A stretch of DNA of 64,000 bases from Chitinispirillales bacterium. GTDB lineage: Bacteria; Fibrobacterota; Chitinivibrionia; Chitinivibrionales; Chitinispirillaceae. Both the position numbers and the translations under genes were made by a program. The number at the start of each line of letters is the position of its first letter. Position 1 is the stretch's first letter. Under the pieces are notes generated by a model that was not told the DNA's origin, ran no database searches, and worked only from the letters and a program-made list of their open reading frames with translations. Where the stretch lies: positions 62,001 to 126,000 of the forward strand of contig JAIRVB010000021.1 in the NCBI GenBank assembly GCA_031254105.1. Direction: 5' to 3'. This document shows positions 26,129 through 36,257 of the stretch, piece by piece.

Positions 26129-26671
26129 TCAGTAGTTGACAGACCGCATTTCAAAATACGCCTGCGGATGCACGCATACAGGGCATTTTTGAGGAGCGTT
26201 TTCGCTTGTATGAATATGCCCGCAGTTGCGGCAGATCCAAAAAGTTTTTTCTTTTTTGGAAAACACAGCATTCTCTTCTATATTTTTGAGCAGTTTTACG
26301 TAGCGCTCCTCATGCTCTTTTTCGATTTTGCCAACCTCCTCAAAAAGAAACGCAATATGGTTAAAACCCTCTTCGCGTGCTTCGGCAGCCATTTTCTTGT
26401 ACATGTCTGTCCACTCGTGGTGTTCACCTGAAGCGGCCGCTTTAAGGTTGTCGATGGTTGAAGGGATCTCACCGCCGCAAAGCAGCTTAAACCAGATTTT
26501 AGCGTGTTCTTTTTCGTTTCCCGCGGTTTCCTCAAAAAAAGCCGCTATCTGCTCATAGCCCTCTTTTTTCGCTTTTCCGGCATAGTAGGTGTATTTATTG
26601 CGGGCCTGACTCTCGCCCGCAAACGCTTCCATTAAGTTTTTTTCGGTCTTTGTTCCTTTCAAATCCGCCAT
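26129..26671 (-). CDS. rbr: Rubrerythrin
   Basis: A non-haem diiron peroxidase protecting anaerobes from hydrogen peroxide. The four-helix ferritin-like domain carries the ligand motifs EAFAGESQARNKYTYYA, EETAGNEKEHAKIWF and FEEVGKIEKEHEERY. The C-terminal rubredoxin domain has C-x2-C (ICRNCG) and CPVC. Length 180 is slightly short but complete. Monocistronic. Its presence indicates an anaerobic or microaerobic life style. GGAGAGG lies upstream of the ATG. Confidence 0.96.
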   Translation of the reverse strand: MADLKGTKTEKNLMEAFAGESQARNKYTYYAGKAKKEGYEQIAAFFEETAGNEKEHAKIWFKLLCGGEIPSTIDNLKAAASGEHHEWTDMYKKMAAEAREEGFNHIAFLFEEVGKIEKEHEERYVKLLKNIEENAVFSKKEKTFWICRNCGHIHTSENAPQKCPVCVHPQAYFEMRSVNY

Positions 26672-26837
26672 TCAGCCTCTCCTTTGTGTTTATTGAGATT
26701 ATCGGGGTTTAATTATAAAATAATAGAAGGCTGTGTGAAGTGGTAGTTAGCGGCTGTAAAAATAAAAAGACGCCTGCTGTTCAAAGGTTAAAGTTGTGCA
26801 GACAAAGCATAGCGAAGCGCATCAATGTTTCCCCGCT

Positions 26838-26931
26838 CCGTCATCCCCGCGAAGGCGGGGAGCAGGTTCTTATTCTCTTTAATTAATCTAAAAACAGGAA
26901 CAACAGACTCCCGCCTTCGTGAGAGTAACGG
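26838..26931. mobile_element. MITE-like element, internally deleted copy
   Basis: The left end CCGTCATCCCCGCGAAGGCG and right end CCGCCTTCGTGAGAGTAACG are inverted repeats of each other and match the ends of the 133-bp elements at 49008 and 50796. The internal palindrome present in those copies is missing here, leaving 94 bp. Confidence 0.65.
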
Positions 26932-27050
26932 GAGATGCCGCGCGAATTTTTATTTTAAAAACAATGGTATTATTATATAATATATGGTATAATAGTATCA
27001 TTATATCTATGTATATGGTTGATCAACTTGAAAAAAGTACGCTTTCACTT

Positions 27051-27105
27051 TCTCCCGCACAGGCGGGGCCGTGTTTATTATTGAGCCAAAGGCAATCCAA
27101 TATTC
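27051..27105. mobile_element. MITE-like element, left-half fragment
   Basis: TCCCGCACAGGCGGGGCCGT followed by GTTTATTATTGAGCCAAAGG aligns with the left half of the 133-bp elements (CCCGCGAAGGCGGTACCGTG...). The right half is absent. The rest of 26672-27262 is AT-rich and shows no gene. Confidence 0.5.
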
Positions 27106-27262
27106 AGCTCTTTTATTAAGAATTAAGAGCAAAGGATTTCCCGCGGCGAATGAACAACGGATGTAAAGTTACGTTGCCGCAGATAGAGACTTTCAAGTTC
27201 AATTACTACATAATATTATGACAGGGATAAAGGCAGGTAGTTTTTCAGAAAATATGGTATAA

Positions 27263-28195
27263 ATGCGGAAATATACGTTGGATGTCCTAATTGCCGCGCC
27301 GAGTGATTCAAAGAGTGTGCGGTCGGTTAGAATCTCTAAATCTACTGCGGTATTGTGCGTTATAATTGCGCTTACAGGCTTGGCGGGTTTTGGGCGCGTT
27401 GTATATATGGTATCAGGTTATGGTCTTGCGGCTTTCAGCAGCGCGGAAGAACGCCGTAAAAATGAGAACCTCAAACAAAGGATCGGCAGTCTCGAAAAAT
27501 TCGTAAGCTCCGAAAAAGAGATTATGTCGCGGCTGATCAGATACGAAGACAACGCGCGTCTCAAGTACGGCATGACAGCGGTAGGAGGCGATGTGCGTCA
27601 AGCCGGAACCGGCGGCTTCCCTTCCCGCGAGGATATGCTGTACGCTTCGATGCCTGATCCGCTTATTATGAGGGCGGAGGCTTTACGTCGGGAAGCAGAA
27701 CATGTTTTGCGTCAAGCTCAGCTCCAGGAATCCACTTTTGTTCAGACTTCTCAAAAAGTAAAGAGTTTACACGACAGATGGACTAAACGTCCTTCGGTAT
27801 GGCCCGCTAACGGCCGTATTACATCCGGTTACGGTTACCGTTACCATCCGGTTTTAGGTTTACGGCTAATGCATGCAGGCATTGATATCGCAAATGAGGC
27901 ATGGACTCCTATATTCGCTACTGCCGATGGTCAGGTAAGCGGTGTGCATAACTGGCCGAATTTTGGCAACTTGGTAAAAATCAACCATCTTGGCGGGGAG
28001 TACATCACTTTTTACGCTCATCTGCATAAAGCTGCTGTCGTTTCCGGACAAGTGGTTAAAAGGGGCGAACTGTTAGGCTACATGGGTAACAGCGGCAGAA
28101 GCACCGGCACGCACCTGCACTACGAAGTCCACAAAAACGGCCGCCCCGTAAATCCGATGAGATTTATTCTTCCCACAGATCAGATAGTTGATTAA
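27263..28195 (+). CDS. M23 family metallopeptidase, membrane anchored
   Basis: A LytM-type peptidoglycan endopeptidase or divisome activator. A short cytoplasmic N-terminus precedes one transmembrane helix (about 28-52), a coiled coil (about 60-90 and 140-175) and the peptidase domain (about 185-305). The zinc motif HAGIDIA (HxxxD) and HLHYEVH (HxH) are intact, with GYGYRYHPVLG and AHLHKAAV, so an active enzyme is expected. After the membrane helix it has GFGRVVYMVSGYG, nearly matching the paralogue at 34428-35282. The ATG begins in ATAAATGCGGAAATA, which resembles the TGCAGAAATAA micro-repeat. Confidence 0.9.
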   Translation: MRKYTLDVLIAAPSDSKSVRSVRISKSTAVLCVIIALTGLAGFGRVVYMVSGYGLAAFSSAEERRKNENLKQRIGSLEKFVSSEKEIMSRLIRYEDNARLKYGMTAVGGDVRQAGTGGFPSREDMLYASMPDPLIMRAEALRREAEHVLRQAQLQESTFVQTSQKVKSLHDRWTKRPSVWPANGRITSGYGYRYHPVLGLRLMHAGIDIANEAWTPIFATADGQVSGVHNWPNFGNLVKINHLGGEYITFYAHLHKAAVVSGQVVKRGELLGYMGNSGRSTGTHLHYEVHKNGRPVNPMRFILPTDQIVD

Positions 28196-28217
28196 TAATA
28201 CTGACTGACTAATGAAG

Positions 28218-30413
28218 TTACTTCCTCAGATGTGGAGCGGATATTGTAAAGGTTTCTTCCCCGATTGACAGCCTGTACACATACTGACCCGCCGCCATTT
28301 TTCCGCTGTTGTTTACAAGTGAATTTATCTGAAGTTCGTGAATTCCCGCTGTTTGAACTTTGTCAAAAACGGGATTAACTCTTCGCCCTCTGAGATCGTG
28401 AACCGTGAGGCGTACACGCGCGGTTTGTGGCACGTTGTAGCGCAGCAATCCTTGAGAATGCGAGAGGATACCCGGTTTGGCTAAGTTTACCTGAGGCTTT
28501 TTTATCACCGAAGTACTGCCGGAGGATTGCGGATCAAGTTCGCCATATACTTCAAGCGCCCTTATCTGTACAGAATTTTTACTCTGGTCTCCTTTAACAG
28601 CAAGGCGCAGATAACGGGCGTCCGCGCTTGTCTCCGATTCATACCATCTGTTGCCGAAACACTCTTTATTGTTTACTACTTGAATCCACGGATCAGATTC
28701 GTTAGCTTTGACAAAAACACTGAACGTTTTGCTCACCCAGCTGCCGTCTGTGTCCCCAAAGAGGCGTATTCTCGAAAGGCGGTGTATATCTTTAAAATCA
28801 AACTCTATCCAAATGGAATCCGCGGCGCTTGAACCTGGCATTGAACTCTGCGGGTTTCCGCTTACATTTCCATCCCACAAAGAGGAGAGCGGATTTCCGG
28901 CGGCAAACCATCCGCACTCCCTGTACAGCGTTGACTCGTTAATCAAATTGACCTCATCGGGATTGATGATGGAGATTGACAACTCTTTTGTAGTCTGGCC
29001 GCCGTTCGCGTCGGTTACCTTAACTGTAAAATCCGCGCTCTGAGCTTTTACAGGTATTCCGCTGATCACCCCCGAACCGCTCATGCTCAAGCCGGATGGC
29101 AGAGTACCCGAAGTTACGCTCCAGTTATATGGCGCTGTTCCTCCGGAAGCGCTCAGCGTGTGTGAGTAATTCGTTGAGATTTGTCCTTCGGGAAGGTTAT
29201 CGTTTGTAATGGCGGGAGCCTGAGGTCCGGAGAGCGGATGCGGGTACGTGTAAGGTTTATATCCGGGCATCTCCTGGTGAAAATAGTCCCGCCCAAGGCG
29301 AAAGAAACTCTCATGCCCCCCGCGCACAGTCACTCCTACGATATTACCGTTACTCAGCTTGTTATTCCATACATAAAGGCTCCTGGTTTGATCGGGGGCA
29401 GGATACGATGTAGATGAGTGAGAGCCGTCCGTACGGTTGCAAAGGAGTATGGGGGCGCTGCTTGTTCCGCGCAGAAGGTTGTTGTTAAAAACAACTCCAT
29501 CGCCTCCGCGTATCATAATGCTGCACCAGGCATTGCGCACCGAATTATCAATTGTATTATTGTAAACCTCAAAACTCCTGGAACCTCTGGGGCTTCCGTA
29601 CTCTCTGCCATGAGCGTCAACCGACTGAAAATTCCCCGCGTTATCAACAACTGTATTATAACGGAAAACGTATTTGCTGCCGTCATTGGAAGCGACGGCG
29701 TGACGGTTATTACTGAAGTAACAATCTTCTATGTAAATAGCGTCCGCAGTACCTAATTGAAGCGGCCGTGACCACGAGCCATCTCTGTCCCCATAAATAA
29801 CCACTCCGTAGCCCAGATTATTGATTGCCTGACGAAAAATATTAAGGAAATCACATTTGCGCAAAACTCCGCGGGAATTTCCGGTTACGTAAACAGCCGA
29901 ATATCCGAAGTTTTTAAATGCAACATCGAAAACATGAAAATCCGTACAGCTGTTTAACCGTATGCCATTATCCTGCATGGTTGAGGAGGAGCCGGTAATA
30001 CCTGAAAGTGTCAGCTGACCGATTGTTACGCGGCGGCCGTTGTTTCCGTTAACTACAAACATCGCTGTTGTTGAAGAACCGGTTTTGTTGAGAACAGTAG
30101 AATTTTTTCCCGCGCCTAAAATAGTTATTCCCCCGTTCATGGAGACGCTTCCGCTGTAGTTAAAAGTACCTGCCGGAATTCTGACGGTATCGCCTGCCGC
30201 AGCCTGATAAACAGCCGCCTGTATTCCGGCGGTTGTTCCGTCCGCCGCGTTAATGACTTTGGCGTAGCCGGCCGAATGGTATAAAAAAAGTGTGACAGCC
30301 AGCAGTAAAGCTATCCTGTAAGGGCGGCAGCCTGCCGCCCGTATTGCCCGCGTCTCCGCCTGACTTGAACGCGGCATACGCCCGGCGTTCTTATGATCTC
30401 TGCTAAAACTCAT
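28218..30413 (-). CDS. Secreted parallel beta-helix protein with He_PIG, F5/8C and sorting domains
   Basis: The ATG at 30413 has AAGGAGG six bases upstream, so the n-region is long (about 36 residues) before the hydrophobic IALLLAVTLFLYHSAGYA. Residues about 55-390 are a right-handed beta-helix as in pectate-lyase-like proteins (AAGDTVRIPAGTFNYSGS, GITILGAGKNST, then Asn-rich turns). A putative-Ig He_PIG domain (about 405-490, PYNWSVTSGTLPSGLSMSG) and an F5/8-type C (CBM32-like) domain (about 500-635) follow. The sorting-like tail contains VHDLRGRRV...MAAGQYVYRL. Probably a polysaccharide-acting enzyme; no catalytic residues could be assigned. The n-region contains a REP-like palindrome in frame. 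Confidence 0.75.
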   Translation of the reverse strand: MSFSRDHKNAGRMPRSSQAETRAIRAAGCRPYRIALLLAVTLFLYHSAGYAKVINAADGTTAGIQAAVYQAAAGDTVRIPAGTFNYSGSVSMNGGITILGAGKNSTVLNKTGSSTTAMFVVNGNNGRRVTIGQLTLSGITGSSSTMQDNGIRLNSCTDFHVFDVAFKNFGYSAVYVTGNSRGVLRKCDFLNIFRQAINNLGYGVVIYGDRDGSWSRPLQLGTADAIYIEDCYFSNNRHAVASNDGSKYVFRYNTVVDNAGNFQSVDAHGREYGSPRGSRSFEVYNNTIDNSVRNAWCSIMIRGGDGVVFNNNLLRGTSSAPILLCNRTDGSHSSTSYPAPDQTRSLYVWNNKLSNGNIVGVTVRGGHESFFRLGRDYFHQEMPGYKPYTYPHPLSGPQAPAITNDNLPEGQISTNYSHTLSASGGTAPYNWSVTSGTLPSGLSMSGSGVISGIPVKAQSADFTVKVTDANGGQTTKELSISIINPDEVNLINESTLYRECGWFAAGNPLSSLWDGNVSGNPQSSMPGSSAADSIWIEFDFKDIHRLSRIRLFGDTDGSWVSKTFSVFVKANESDPWIQVVNNKECFGNRWYESETSADARYLRLAVKGDQSKNSVQIRALEVYGELDPQSSGSTSVIKKPQVNLAKPGILSHSQGLLRYNVPQTARVRLTVHDLRGRRVNPVFDKVQTAGIHELQINSLVNNSGKMAAGQYVYRLSIGEETFTISAPHLRK
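30322..30340. repeat. REP-like palindrome inside a coding region
   Basis: GGGCGGCAGCCTGCCGCCC preceded by GTAA. It encodes, on the minus strand, part of AAGCRPYR in the signal-peptide n-region of the beta-helix protein. The core is almost identical to the intergenic copies at 30742 and 32321. Confidence 0.8.
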
Positions 30414-30540
30414 TTCCAACCTCCTTGGATTAGGGTAACAAACTTCCTGCACAGCGGGACTTACCTTAAACTGCTTGTCGTTGTTTTGCAGACTGCCGGA
30501 AAACCGGGAAGGGTAATCAACTGCTTTTGGAGAATTTAAG

Positions 30541-30855
30541 CGGGCGGGATGTACAATCCGCCCGGAGATACTGCGTACAGGAAATTATACAACATTGAAA
30601 CAGAGGAATACAAATTCACACATCTGAGACGCTGTTTAATTTGATAATAAAATTTGCCCTGACGGAACGTAATAACGATTTTAAACGGGTAAGCAATTAA
30701 ATTTTTTGACAGGCGCTCATAACAGAGATAATCCTAAGTAAGGGCGGCAGTCTGCCGCCCGCGTGTCACGTGTGTAACTGCTCCGCACAGACAACGGCAT
30801 ACACTCCATACACCGCAATGATCATAATTAAAACGGAACGACCGCTGGTCGTTCC
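30541..30855. repeat. Three palindromes in the gap before the beta-helix gene
   Basis: CGGGCGGGAT/ATCCGCCCG at 30541-30564, GGGCGGCAGTCTGCCGCCC at 30742-30760 (left flank GTAA), and the GGAACGACC/GGTCGTTCC hairpin at 30835-30855 just past the pgk stop, same as at 5911. On the minus strand the last is followed by GTTTTAATT and could terminate gap-pgk. No gene is seen between 30414 and 30865. Confidence 0.7.
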
Positions 30856-30865
30856 CTACAAAAAA

Positions 30866-32146
30866 TTAATTGTCGTTGAGCGCCTTGACCCCCGGCAGCT
30901 CCTTGCCTTCCACAAGTTCAAGCGATGCTCCGCCGCCTGTGGAGATGTGGGACATTTTGTCGGCAACTCCGGCTTTCTTGACAGCAGATACGGAATCACC
31001 ACCGCCGATGACTGTTACCGCATCCTTAAGTTCAGCCAGAGTCGAGGCTATCGCCTGTGTTCCAACCGCGAACCTCGGGAACTCGAACACTCCCATCGGG
31101 CCATTCCAAAACACAGTTTTTGCGCTCTTGAGCACCTCTTTGAAATTCGCGATAGTTTTTTCGCCTATGTCCATACCCATCCAGCCATCTTCGATTTTGC
31201 CGGCTCCAACCTGCTTTGATTCCGCGTCTTCTTTAAATTCTTTAGTGACAATATTGTCAACAGGAAGATGAAGCTTTACGCCTTTCTCTTCAGCTTTTTT
31301 CATTATATTGAGCGCAGTGTCAATCATGTCTGTCTCTAAAAGAGAATCTCCAACTGAGAGTCCTTTTGCTTTCTGGAATGTGTAAGCCATACCGCCGCCA
31401 ATTATCATGTGATCTACTTTTGAGAGCAGGCTCTCAAGAACAGCAATTTTTGAAGACACTTTAGCTCCGCCGATAATTGCCACAAACGGCTTTGCCGGCG
31501 CGTCAACAATTTTTTCCTGGAGAAAAACAAGCTCTTTTTCCATAAGAAAACCAGCCACGGCAGGCAGAAAATGAGCGATTGTTTCTGTAGAAGCGTGTGC
31601 GCGGTGCGCGGTGCCAAACGCGTCATTAACATAAATCTCTCCAAGTTCGGAGAGTTCTTTTGCCATTTTTTCCCGATCCGCGGCTTCCTTGGAAGTCTCT
31701 TCTTTGTTAAAACGGGTGTTCTCAAGCATGAGCACAGCGCCGCCGTCAAGCTTTGCGGCCATCGCTTTAGTCTCGGAACCGGTGCAGTCGGAAGCGAGCG
31801 CTACATCTTTACCAATGAGCTTTGATAAGTGCGCTGCCAGAGGAGCCATTTTATATCTGCCGGCGTTATCAGCCATAAACTTATTACTGTCAAACTCTTT
31901 TCCCGCTTCTTCCGCCTTTTTCTTAGCTTTTTTCGTATCCTTTAACGGATCTCCCAAATGAGACATAAGAACAAGACTTTTTGCGCCCTGCTCAAGAACA
32001 TACTTTATAGTCGGCAAGGCTGCCTGTATGCGCGTGTCATCCTGAATAACGCCTTCGGCATTCATCGGAACGTTAAAGTCCACACGCATAATAACACGCT
32101 TGCCTTTAAAATCTACATCTTTTACAGTTTTCTTTTTCAAACCCAT
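30866..32146 (-). CDS. pgk: Phosphoglycerate kinase
   Basis: Transfers phosphate from 1,3-bisphosphoglycerate to ADP. Recognised by RVDFNVPMNAEG, NDAFGTAHRAHAST, FVAIIGGAKVSSK, the GGGMAYTF region, VFWNGPMGVFEF and the GGGDSVSAVKK nucleotide loop. At 426 residues it is about 25-30 longer than usual. The extra is a charged Lys/Glu/Asp insertion right after SHLG (about 66-95). The family HLGRP reads HLGDP, so a usually conserved substrate-side Arg is Asp. It is downstream of gap on the same strand with three palindromes between. Confidence 0.96.
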   Translation of the reverse strand: MGLKKKTVKDVDFKGKRVIMRVDFNVPMNAEGVIQDDTRIQAALPTIKYVLEQGAKSLVLMSHLGDPLKDTKKAKKKAEEAGKEFDSNKFMADNAGRYKMAPLAAHLSKLIGKDVALASDCTGSETKAMAAKLDGGAVLMLENTRFNKEETSKEAADREKMAKELSELGEIYVNDAFGTAHRAHASTETIAHFLPAVAGFLMEKELVFLQEKIVDAPAKPFVAIIGGAKVSSKIAVLESLLSKVDHMIIGGGMAYTFQKAKGLSVGDSLLETDMIDTALNIMKKAEEKGVKLHLPVDNIVTKEFKEDAESKQVGAGKIEDGWMGMDIGEKTIANFKEVLKSAKTVFWNGPMGVFEFPRFAVGTQAIASTLAELKDAVTVIGGGDSVSAVKKAGVADKMSHISTGGGASLELVEGKELPGVKALNDN

Positions 32147-32226
32147 TTTTTATCCCCTTTTTATCAGCTGCTTGATTTTTGTGCCGGCACTCCTTGCGGA
32201 TGCCTCTCTATGTATCCTAAAAAAAA

Positions 32227-32339
32227 GGGGCGACTTTGAAAGTCGGCCCCTGTGGTTGCGTTACCTCGCGCGCAAGATGGGCGACCACAGGTCGCCCTTA
32301 CATCGTCTTTGTTATCCGGCGGGCGGCAGGCTGCCGCCC
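32227..32339. repeat. Three REP-like palindromes between gap and pgk
   Basis: GGGGCGACTTT/AAAGTCGGCCCC at 32227-32250, GGGCGACCACAGGTCGCCC at 32279-32297 and GGGCGGCAGGCTGCCGCCC at 32321-32339. The last two carry the inverted family flank CTTA. Their position inside a probable gap-pgk transcript would put three hairpins in the mRNA. Confidence 0.8.
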
Positions 32340-32347
32340 TTATAAAA

Positions 32348-33538
<1,191 letters not shown>

Positions 33539-33540
33539 TC

Positions 33541-34353
33541 ATGACCCAGATAAGCCCCAAAGCACCGTTTCTCAGTCAAAAAGGCCTATTTTTTATAGCC
33601 GGCCCATGCGTCATTGAATCAAGAGACTTATGTTTCGCGATAGCCGAAAATATAGCGGAAATCTCATCACAACTAAAAATTGACATCATATTTAAAGCTT
33701 CCTATTATAAAGCAAACCGCACTTCGGCAAGCGGATTTCGCGGGCCGGGGAAACAGGAAGGGCTGAAGATACTTGAAAGTATCAGAGAAACTTTTAAACT
33801 GCCTGTGCTCACAGACGTTCACGAATCGGTAGATGTAAGCGAAGCTGCCCAAGCTGTCGATATCCTTCAAATCCCCGCGTTCTTATGCCGCCAAACCGGC
33901 CTGCTTGAAGCGGCGAAAGCGTCCGGCAAGTGGGTAAACGTAAAAAAAGGACAGTTCATGTCGCCGGGAGATATGAAATTCTCTCTTGAAAAAGCTGGCA
34001 AAAACTGCTGGCTGACCGAGCGGGGGACGTTTTTCGGATACAACAAACTTGTTGTGGACTTCACCTCAATTCCCATTATGAAACAGTTTGGGTGTGATGT
34101 GGTATTTGACGCCACACACAGCGTACAAAATCCCGGCGGCGGCCAGGGGTGCTCTTCAGGAAACAGAGAGATGATTATCCCGCTTGCGAGAGCGGCAATA
34201 GCGGCAGGCGCGGACGCGTTGTTTTTTGAGGTTCACCCATCACCGGATAAGGCGCTTTGTGATGGGCCGAACAGCTTGCGCTTGCAGGATTTTAAGGAGC
34301 AGGTTCCGAGGCTCTTGGAGCTTGCGGGGTTAATACAGAATGCGGCAAACTGA
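33541..34353 (+). CDS. kdsA: 3-deoxy-8-phosphooctulonate synthase, metal-dependent type
   Basis: Condenses PEP with arabinose-5-phosphate for the KDO of lipopolysaccharide. Motifs: FIAGPCVIESRD, KASYYKANRTSASGFRGPG, VLTDVHE, CRQTGLL, KGQFMSPGD and FDATHSVQ. Cys23 in AGPCVIES marks the metal-dependent class, as in Aquifex, rather than the Asn of Escherichia coli. The ATG 33541 has GGAGG seven bases upstream. It supports an LPS-bearing outer membrane. Confidence 0.96.
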   Translation: MTQISPKAPFLSQKGLFFIAGPCVIESRDLCFAIAENIAEISSQLKIDIIFKASYYKANRTSASGFRGPGKQEGLKILESIRETFKLPVLTDVHESVDVSEAAQAVDILQIPAFLCRQTGLLEAAKASGKWVNVKKGQFMSPGDMKFSLEKAGKNCWLTERGTFFGYNKLVVDFTSIPIMKQFGCDVVFDATHSVQNPGGGQGCSSGNREMIIPLARAAIAAGADALFFEVHPSPDKALCDGPNSLRLQDFKEQVPRLLELAGLIQNAAN

Positions 34354-34386
34354 TATTTAATCAACATAACATTTTCTTATATTGTT

Positions 34387-34420
34387 TTATTTCTGCATTT
34401 TGCATTATTATTTCTGCGTT
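34387..34420. repeat. TTCTGCATT micro-repeat
   Basis: ATTTCTGCATTTTGCATTAT then TATTTCTGCG, in the gap between convergent kdsA and the M23 gene. Member of the AT-rich micro-repeat family also seen at 20978 and 47023. Confidence 0.6.
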
Positions 34421-34427
34421 GTTTTGC

Positions 34428-35282
34428 CTACGGCATAACATCCGGATCAAACATAAACTCCAGAGGATCTACGGCCCGATTTTGGAAATGCACTTCGTAA
34501 TGAAGATGAGGGCCGGTAGATTTGCCGGTAGATCCGACTGATCCTACGCGCTGACCTCTTGTAACAGCATATCCTGTGCGTACGTTAATGGTTTGCAGGT
34601 GAGCATAAATTGTTTTATATCCGCTCTCCGGGTGGTCTACTTCAACCACATTTCCGAAATACCGTTTTTTGCCGGCAAACGTTACTTTTCCATCCGCGGT
34701 CGCCCATACGGGTTTACCCTGTAATTGCGCTATGTCAATTCCTCTGTGAAATGCGGTTCCCTCAAATACAGGATCTGTTCTGGATCCGAAATAAGATGAA
34801 ATCCACCCTTTTGAAGGAATACCCTGCGGAATAAACTGTGAGTTGGAATGTGCGTACTTTATAGAAAACGTATCCTGCGGCGCTTTAAAATATTTTTGCT
34901 TAGTTTGCGTGAGATCATTATCCGCTGATTTTTTGTAAACATCCACACTCTCAAAAAAATCATACCCCATGCTTAAAGATACAGGCGTAATCCCGGGATA
35001 AGAGTCAAAACCATCCGGTTCATCATCCTGAGACCCTGCTACAGATTGAACAAAGTCATTAAGAAATCCGGCCTCCTTCAAAAGGAGCTCATGCTTTTTT
35101 GCCTCAAAAGCCAACGCGCCGCGCGATATTACGTATCCACCTGCGTGGTAAAAGATCCGGCCATACCCCGCAACAACTAAAAAAGCGATCACCGCCATTA
35201 CTATTATATGTATGGAAGCAAGCCGTGAACGTTTGCACGATTTATTTTCAATTATGAGAAACGCGCCTGTCTCTTTTTGCAT
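34428..35282 (-). CDS. M23 family metallopeptidase, membrane anchored (paralogue)
   Basis: Same plan as the gene at 27263: cytoplasmic N-terminus, transmembrane helix (about 24-45), the juxtamembrane GYGRIFYHAGGY, a helical linker and a LytM domain (about 155-280) with HRGIDIA and HLHYEVH zinc motifs. An active peptidoglycan endopeptidase is expected. The linker is shorter than in the paralogue. A TTCTGCATT micro-repeat (34387-34420) fills the gap to the convergent kdsA. Confidence 0.88.
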   Translation of the reverse strand: MQKETGAFLIIENKSCKRSRLASIHIIVMAVIAFLVVAGYGRIFYHAGGYVISRGALAFEAKKHELLLKEAGFLNDFVQSVAGSQDDEPDGFDSYPGITPVSLSMGYDFFESVDVYKKSADNDLTQTKQKYFKAPQDTFSIKYAHSNSQFIPQGIPSKGWISSYFGSRTDPVFEGTAFHRGIDIAQLQGKPVWATADGKVTFAGKKRYFGNVVEVDHPESGYKTIYAHLQTINVRTGYAVTRGQRVGSVGSTGKSTGPHLHYEVHFQNRAVDPLEFMFDPDVMP

Positions 35283-35438
35283 TACCTTGGCCTGAAAGAG
35301 TTTTTCGCTAATAGACCTTATATTGAAACAATAACTATGCCAAAAATAACAAATATCAATGGTGGGATTAGGAATAAGTTACTCGTTTCCAGTTTTTATA
35401 GAAGAAGAAAAATATAATGTATTCTCTCATAATTTGCA

Positions 35439-35500
35439 ACTAAAAATTAAAAATTAGCAACTTGCAACCAAAAACTGGAAACTGACAACAGGAAACTAAA
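35439..35500. repeat. AACTGGAAACTG-type micro-repeat
   Basis: A run of related heptamers (AACTAAAAATTAAAAATTAG, CAACTTGCAACC, AACTGGAAACTGACAAC, AGGAAACTAAAC) ends exactly at the ATG of the HD-domain gene. It therefore supplies the whole ribosome-binding region (AGGAAACTAAAC-ATG). Confidence 0.55.
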
Positions 35501-35501
35501 C

Positions 35502-36257
35502 ATGCCCAACGACTTTGACTCAATAAAACAATGGTACGACCGCTACACCGGATCATTCAGCTCAGCAGATGAGGAGACCGAAGGCGCGCTGAGGTTAAAA
35601 GAGCAACACTGTAAAAGGGTTATGGGCGAAATCATCGATATAGCCCGCTCCCTTGACTTATCACACGACGAGAAAGACGCCGCCGCTATCGCCGGACTGC
35701 TGCATGACATCGGACGATTTGAGCAGTTTGTAAAATATCATACTTTTCTTGATGTAAGATCTGTAAATCATGCCGAACTTGCGGTATCTATAATTAAAAA
35801 AGAAAATGTACTTGACGGACTTTCAAAAAGCAAGGCTGACTCCATTTTACAAGCTGTAGGAGTTCATAATAAAGCGCGAATCCCGTCCGACAGCCCCATA
35901 CTCTGCAAGATGCTCAGGGATGCGGATAAGCTTGATATCTGGAACGTCGTACTGCTGCATTTTGAATCCGGCGGAAGCACTGCTACAAGATCCGTTGAAC
36001 TCGATTTTCCAGACATTGATACTGTATCCGGCAACGTGCTGTCTGCTATCTTAAGAAGCGTTCCCTGGGAGATAAAAGCAATGGCCAGTGTCAATGATTT
36101 CAAACTTCTTGTTATGTCTTGGGTATTTGATATAAATTTCGCTCACAGTTTCAATAGAATTATTGAGCGGAATTATCTGCCAAGACTCTTTGCCACTCTG
36201 CCCCAAACCGCGGAATGCAGACAGGCTTTTGAACATTGCGTACGGCGTTTGGAATAA
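35502..36257 (+). CDS. HD-domain phosphohydrolase
   Basis: An HD superfamily metal-dependent phosphohydrolase. Visible are a first His in LKEQHCKRVM, the diagnostic HD in AGLLHDIGRFEQF, a further His in VNHAEL and VGVHNK, and the final Asp in LRDADKLDIWN. The ligand set looks complete. 251 residues with a helical C-terminal extension. Substrate unknown; nucleotides are typical of the family. It stands alone. Confidence 0.85.
   Translation: MPNDFDSIKQWYDRYTGSFSSADEETEGALRLKEQHCKRVMGEIIDIARSLDLSHDEKDAAAIAGLLHDIGRFEQFVKYHTFLDVRSVNHAELAVSIIKKENVLDGLSKSKADSILQAVGVHNKARIPSDSPILCKMLRDADKLDIWNVVLLHFESGGSTATRSVELDFPDIDTVSGNVLSAILRSVPWEIKAMASVNDFKLLVMSWVFDINFAHSFNRIIERNYLPRLFATLPQTAECRQAFEHCVRRLE

Noticed and set aside
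27021-27119. Short frame before the first M23 gene
   Set aside because: It runs through a MITE-like fragment and has no protein character.
31414-31749. 111-codon minus-strand frame inside pgk
   Set aside because: It is a frame shadow of pgk on the same strand; the pgk frame explains the sequence fully.
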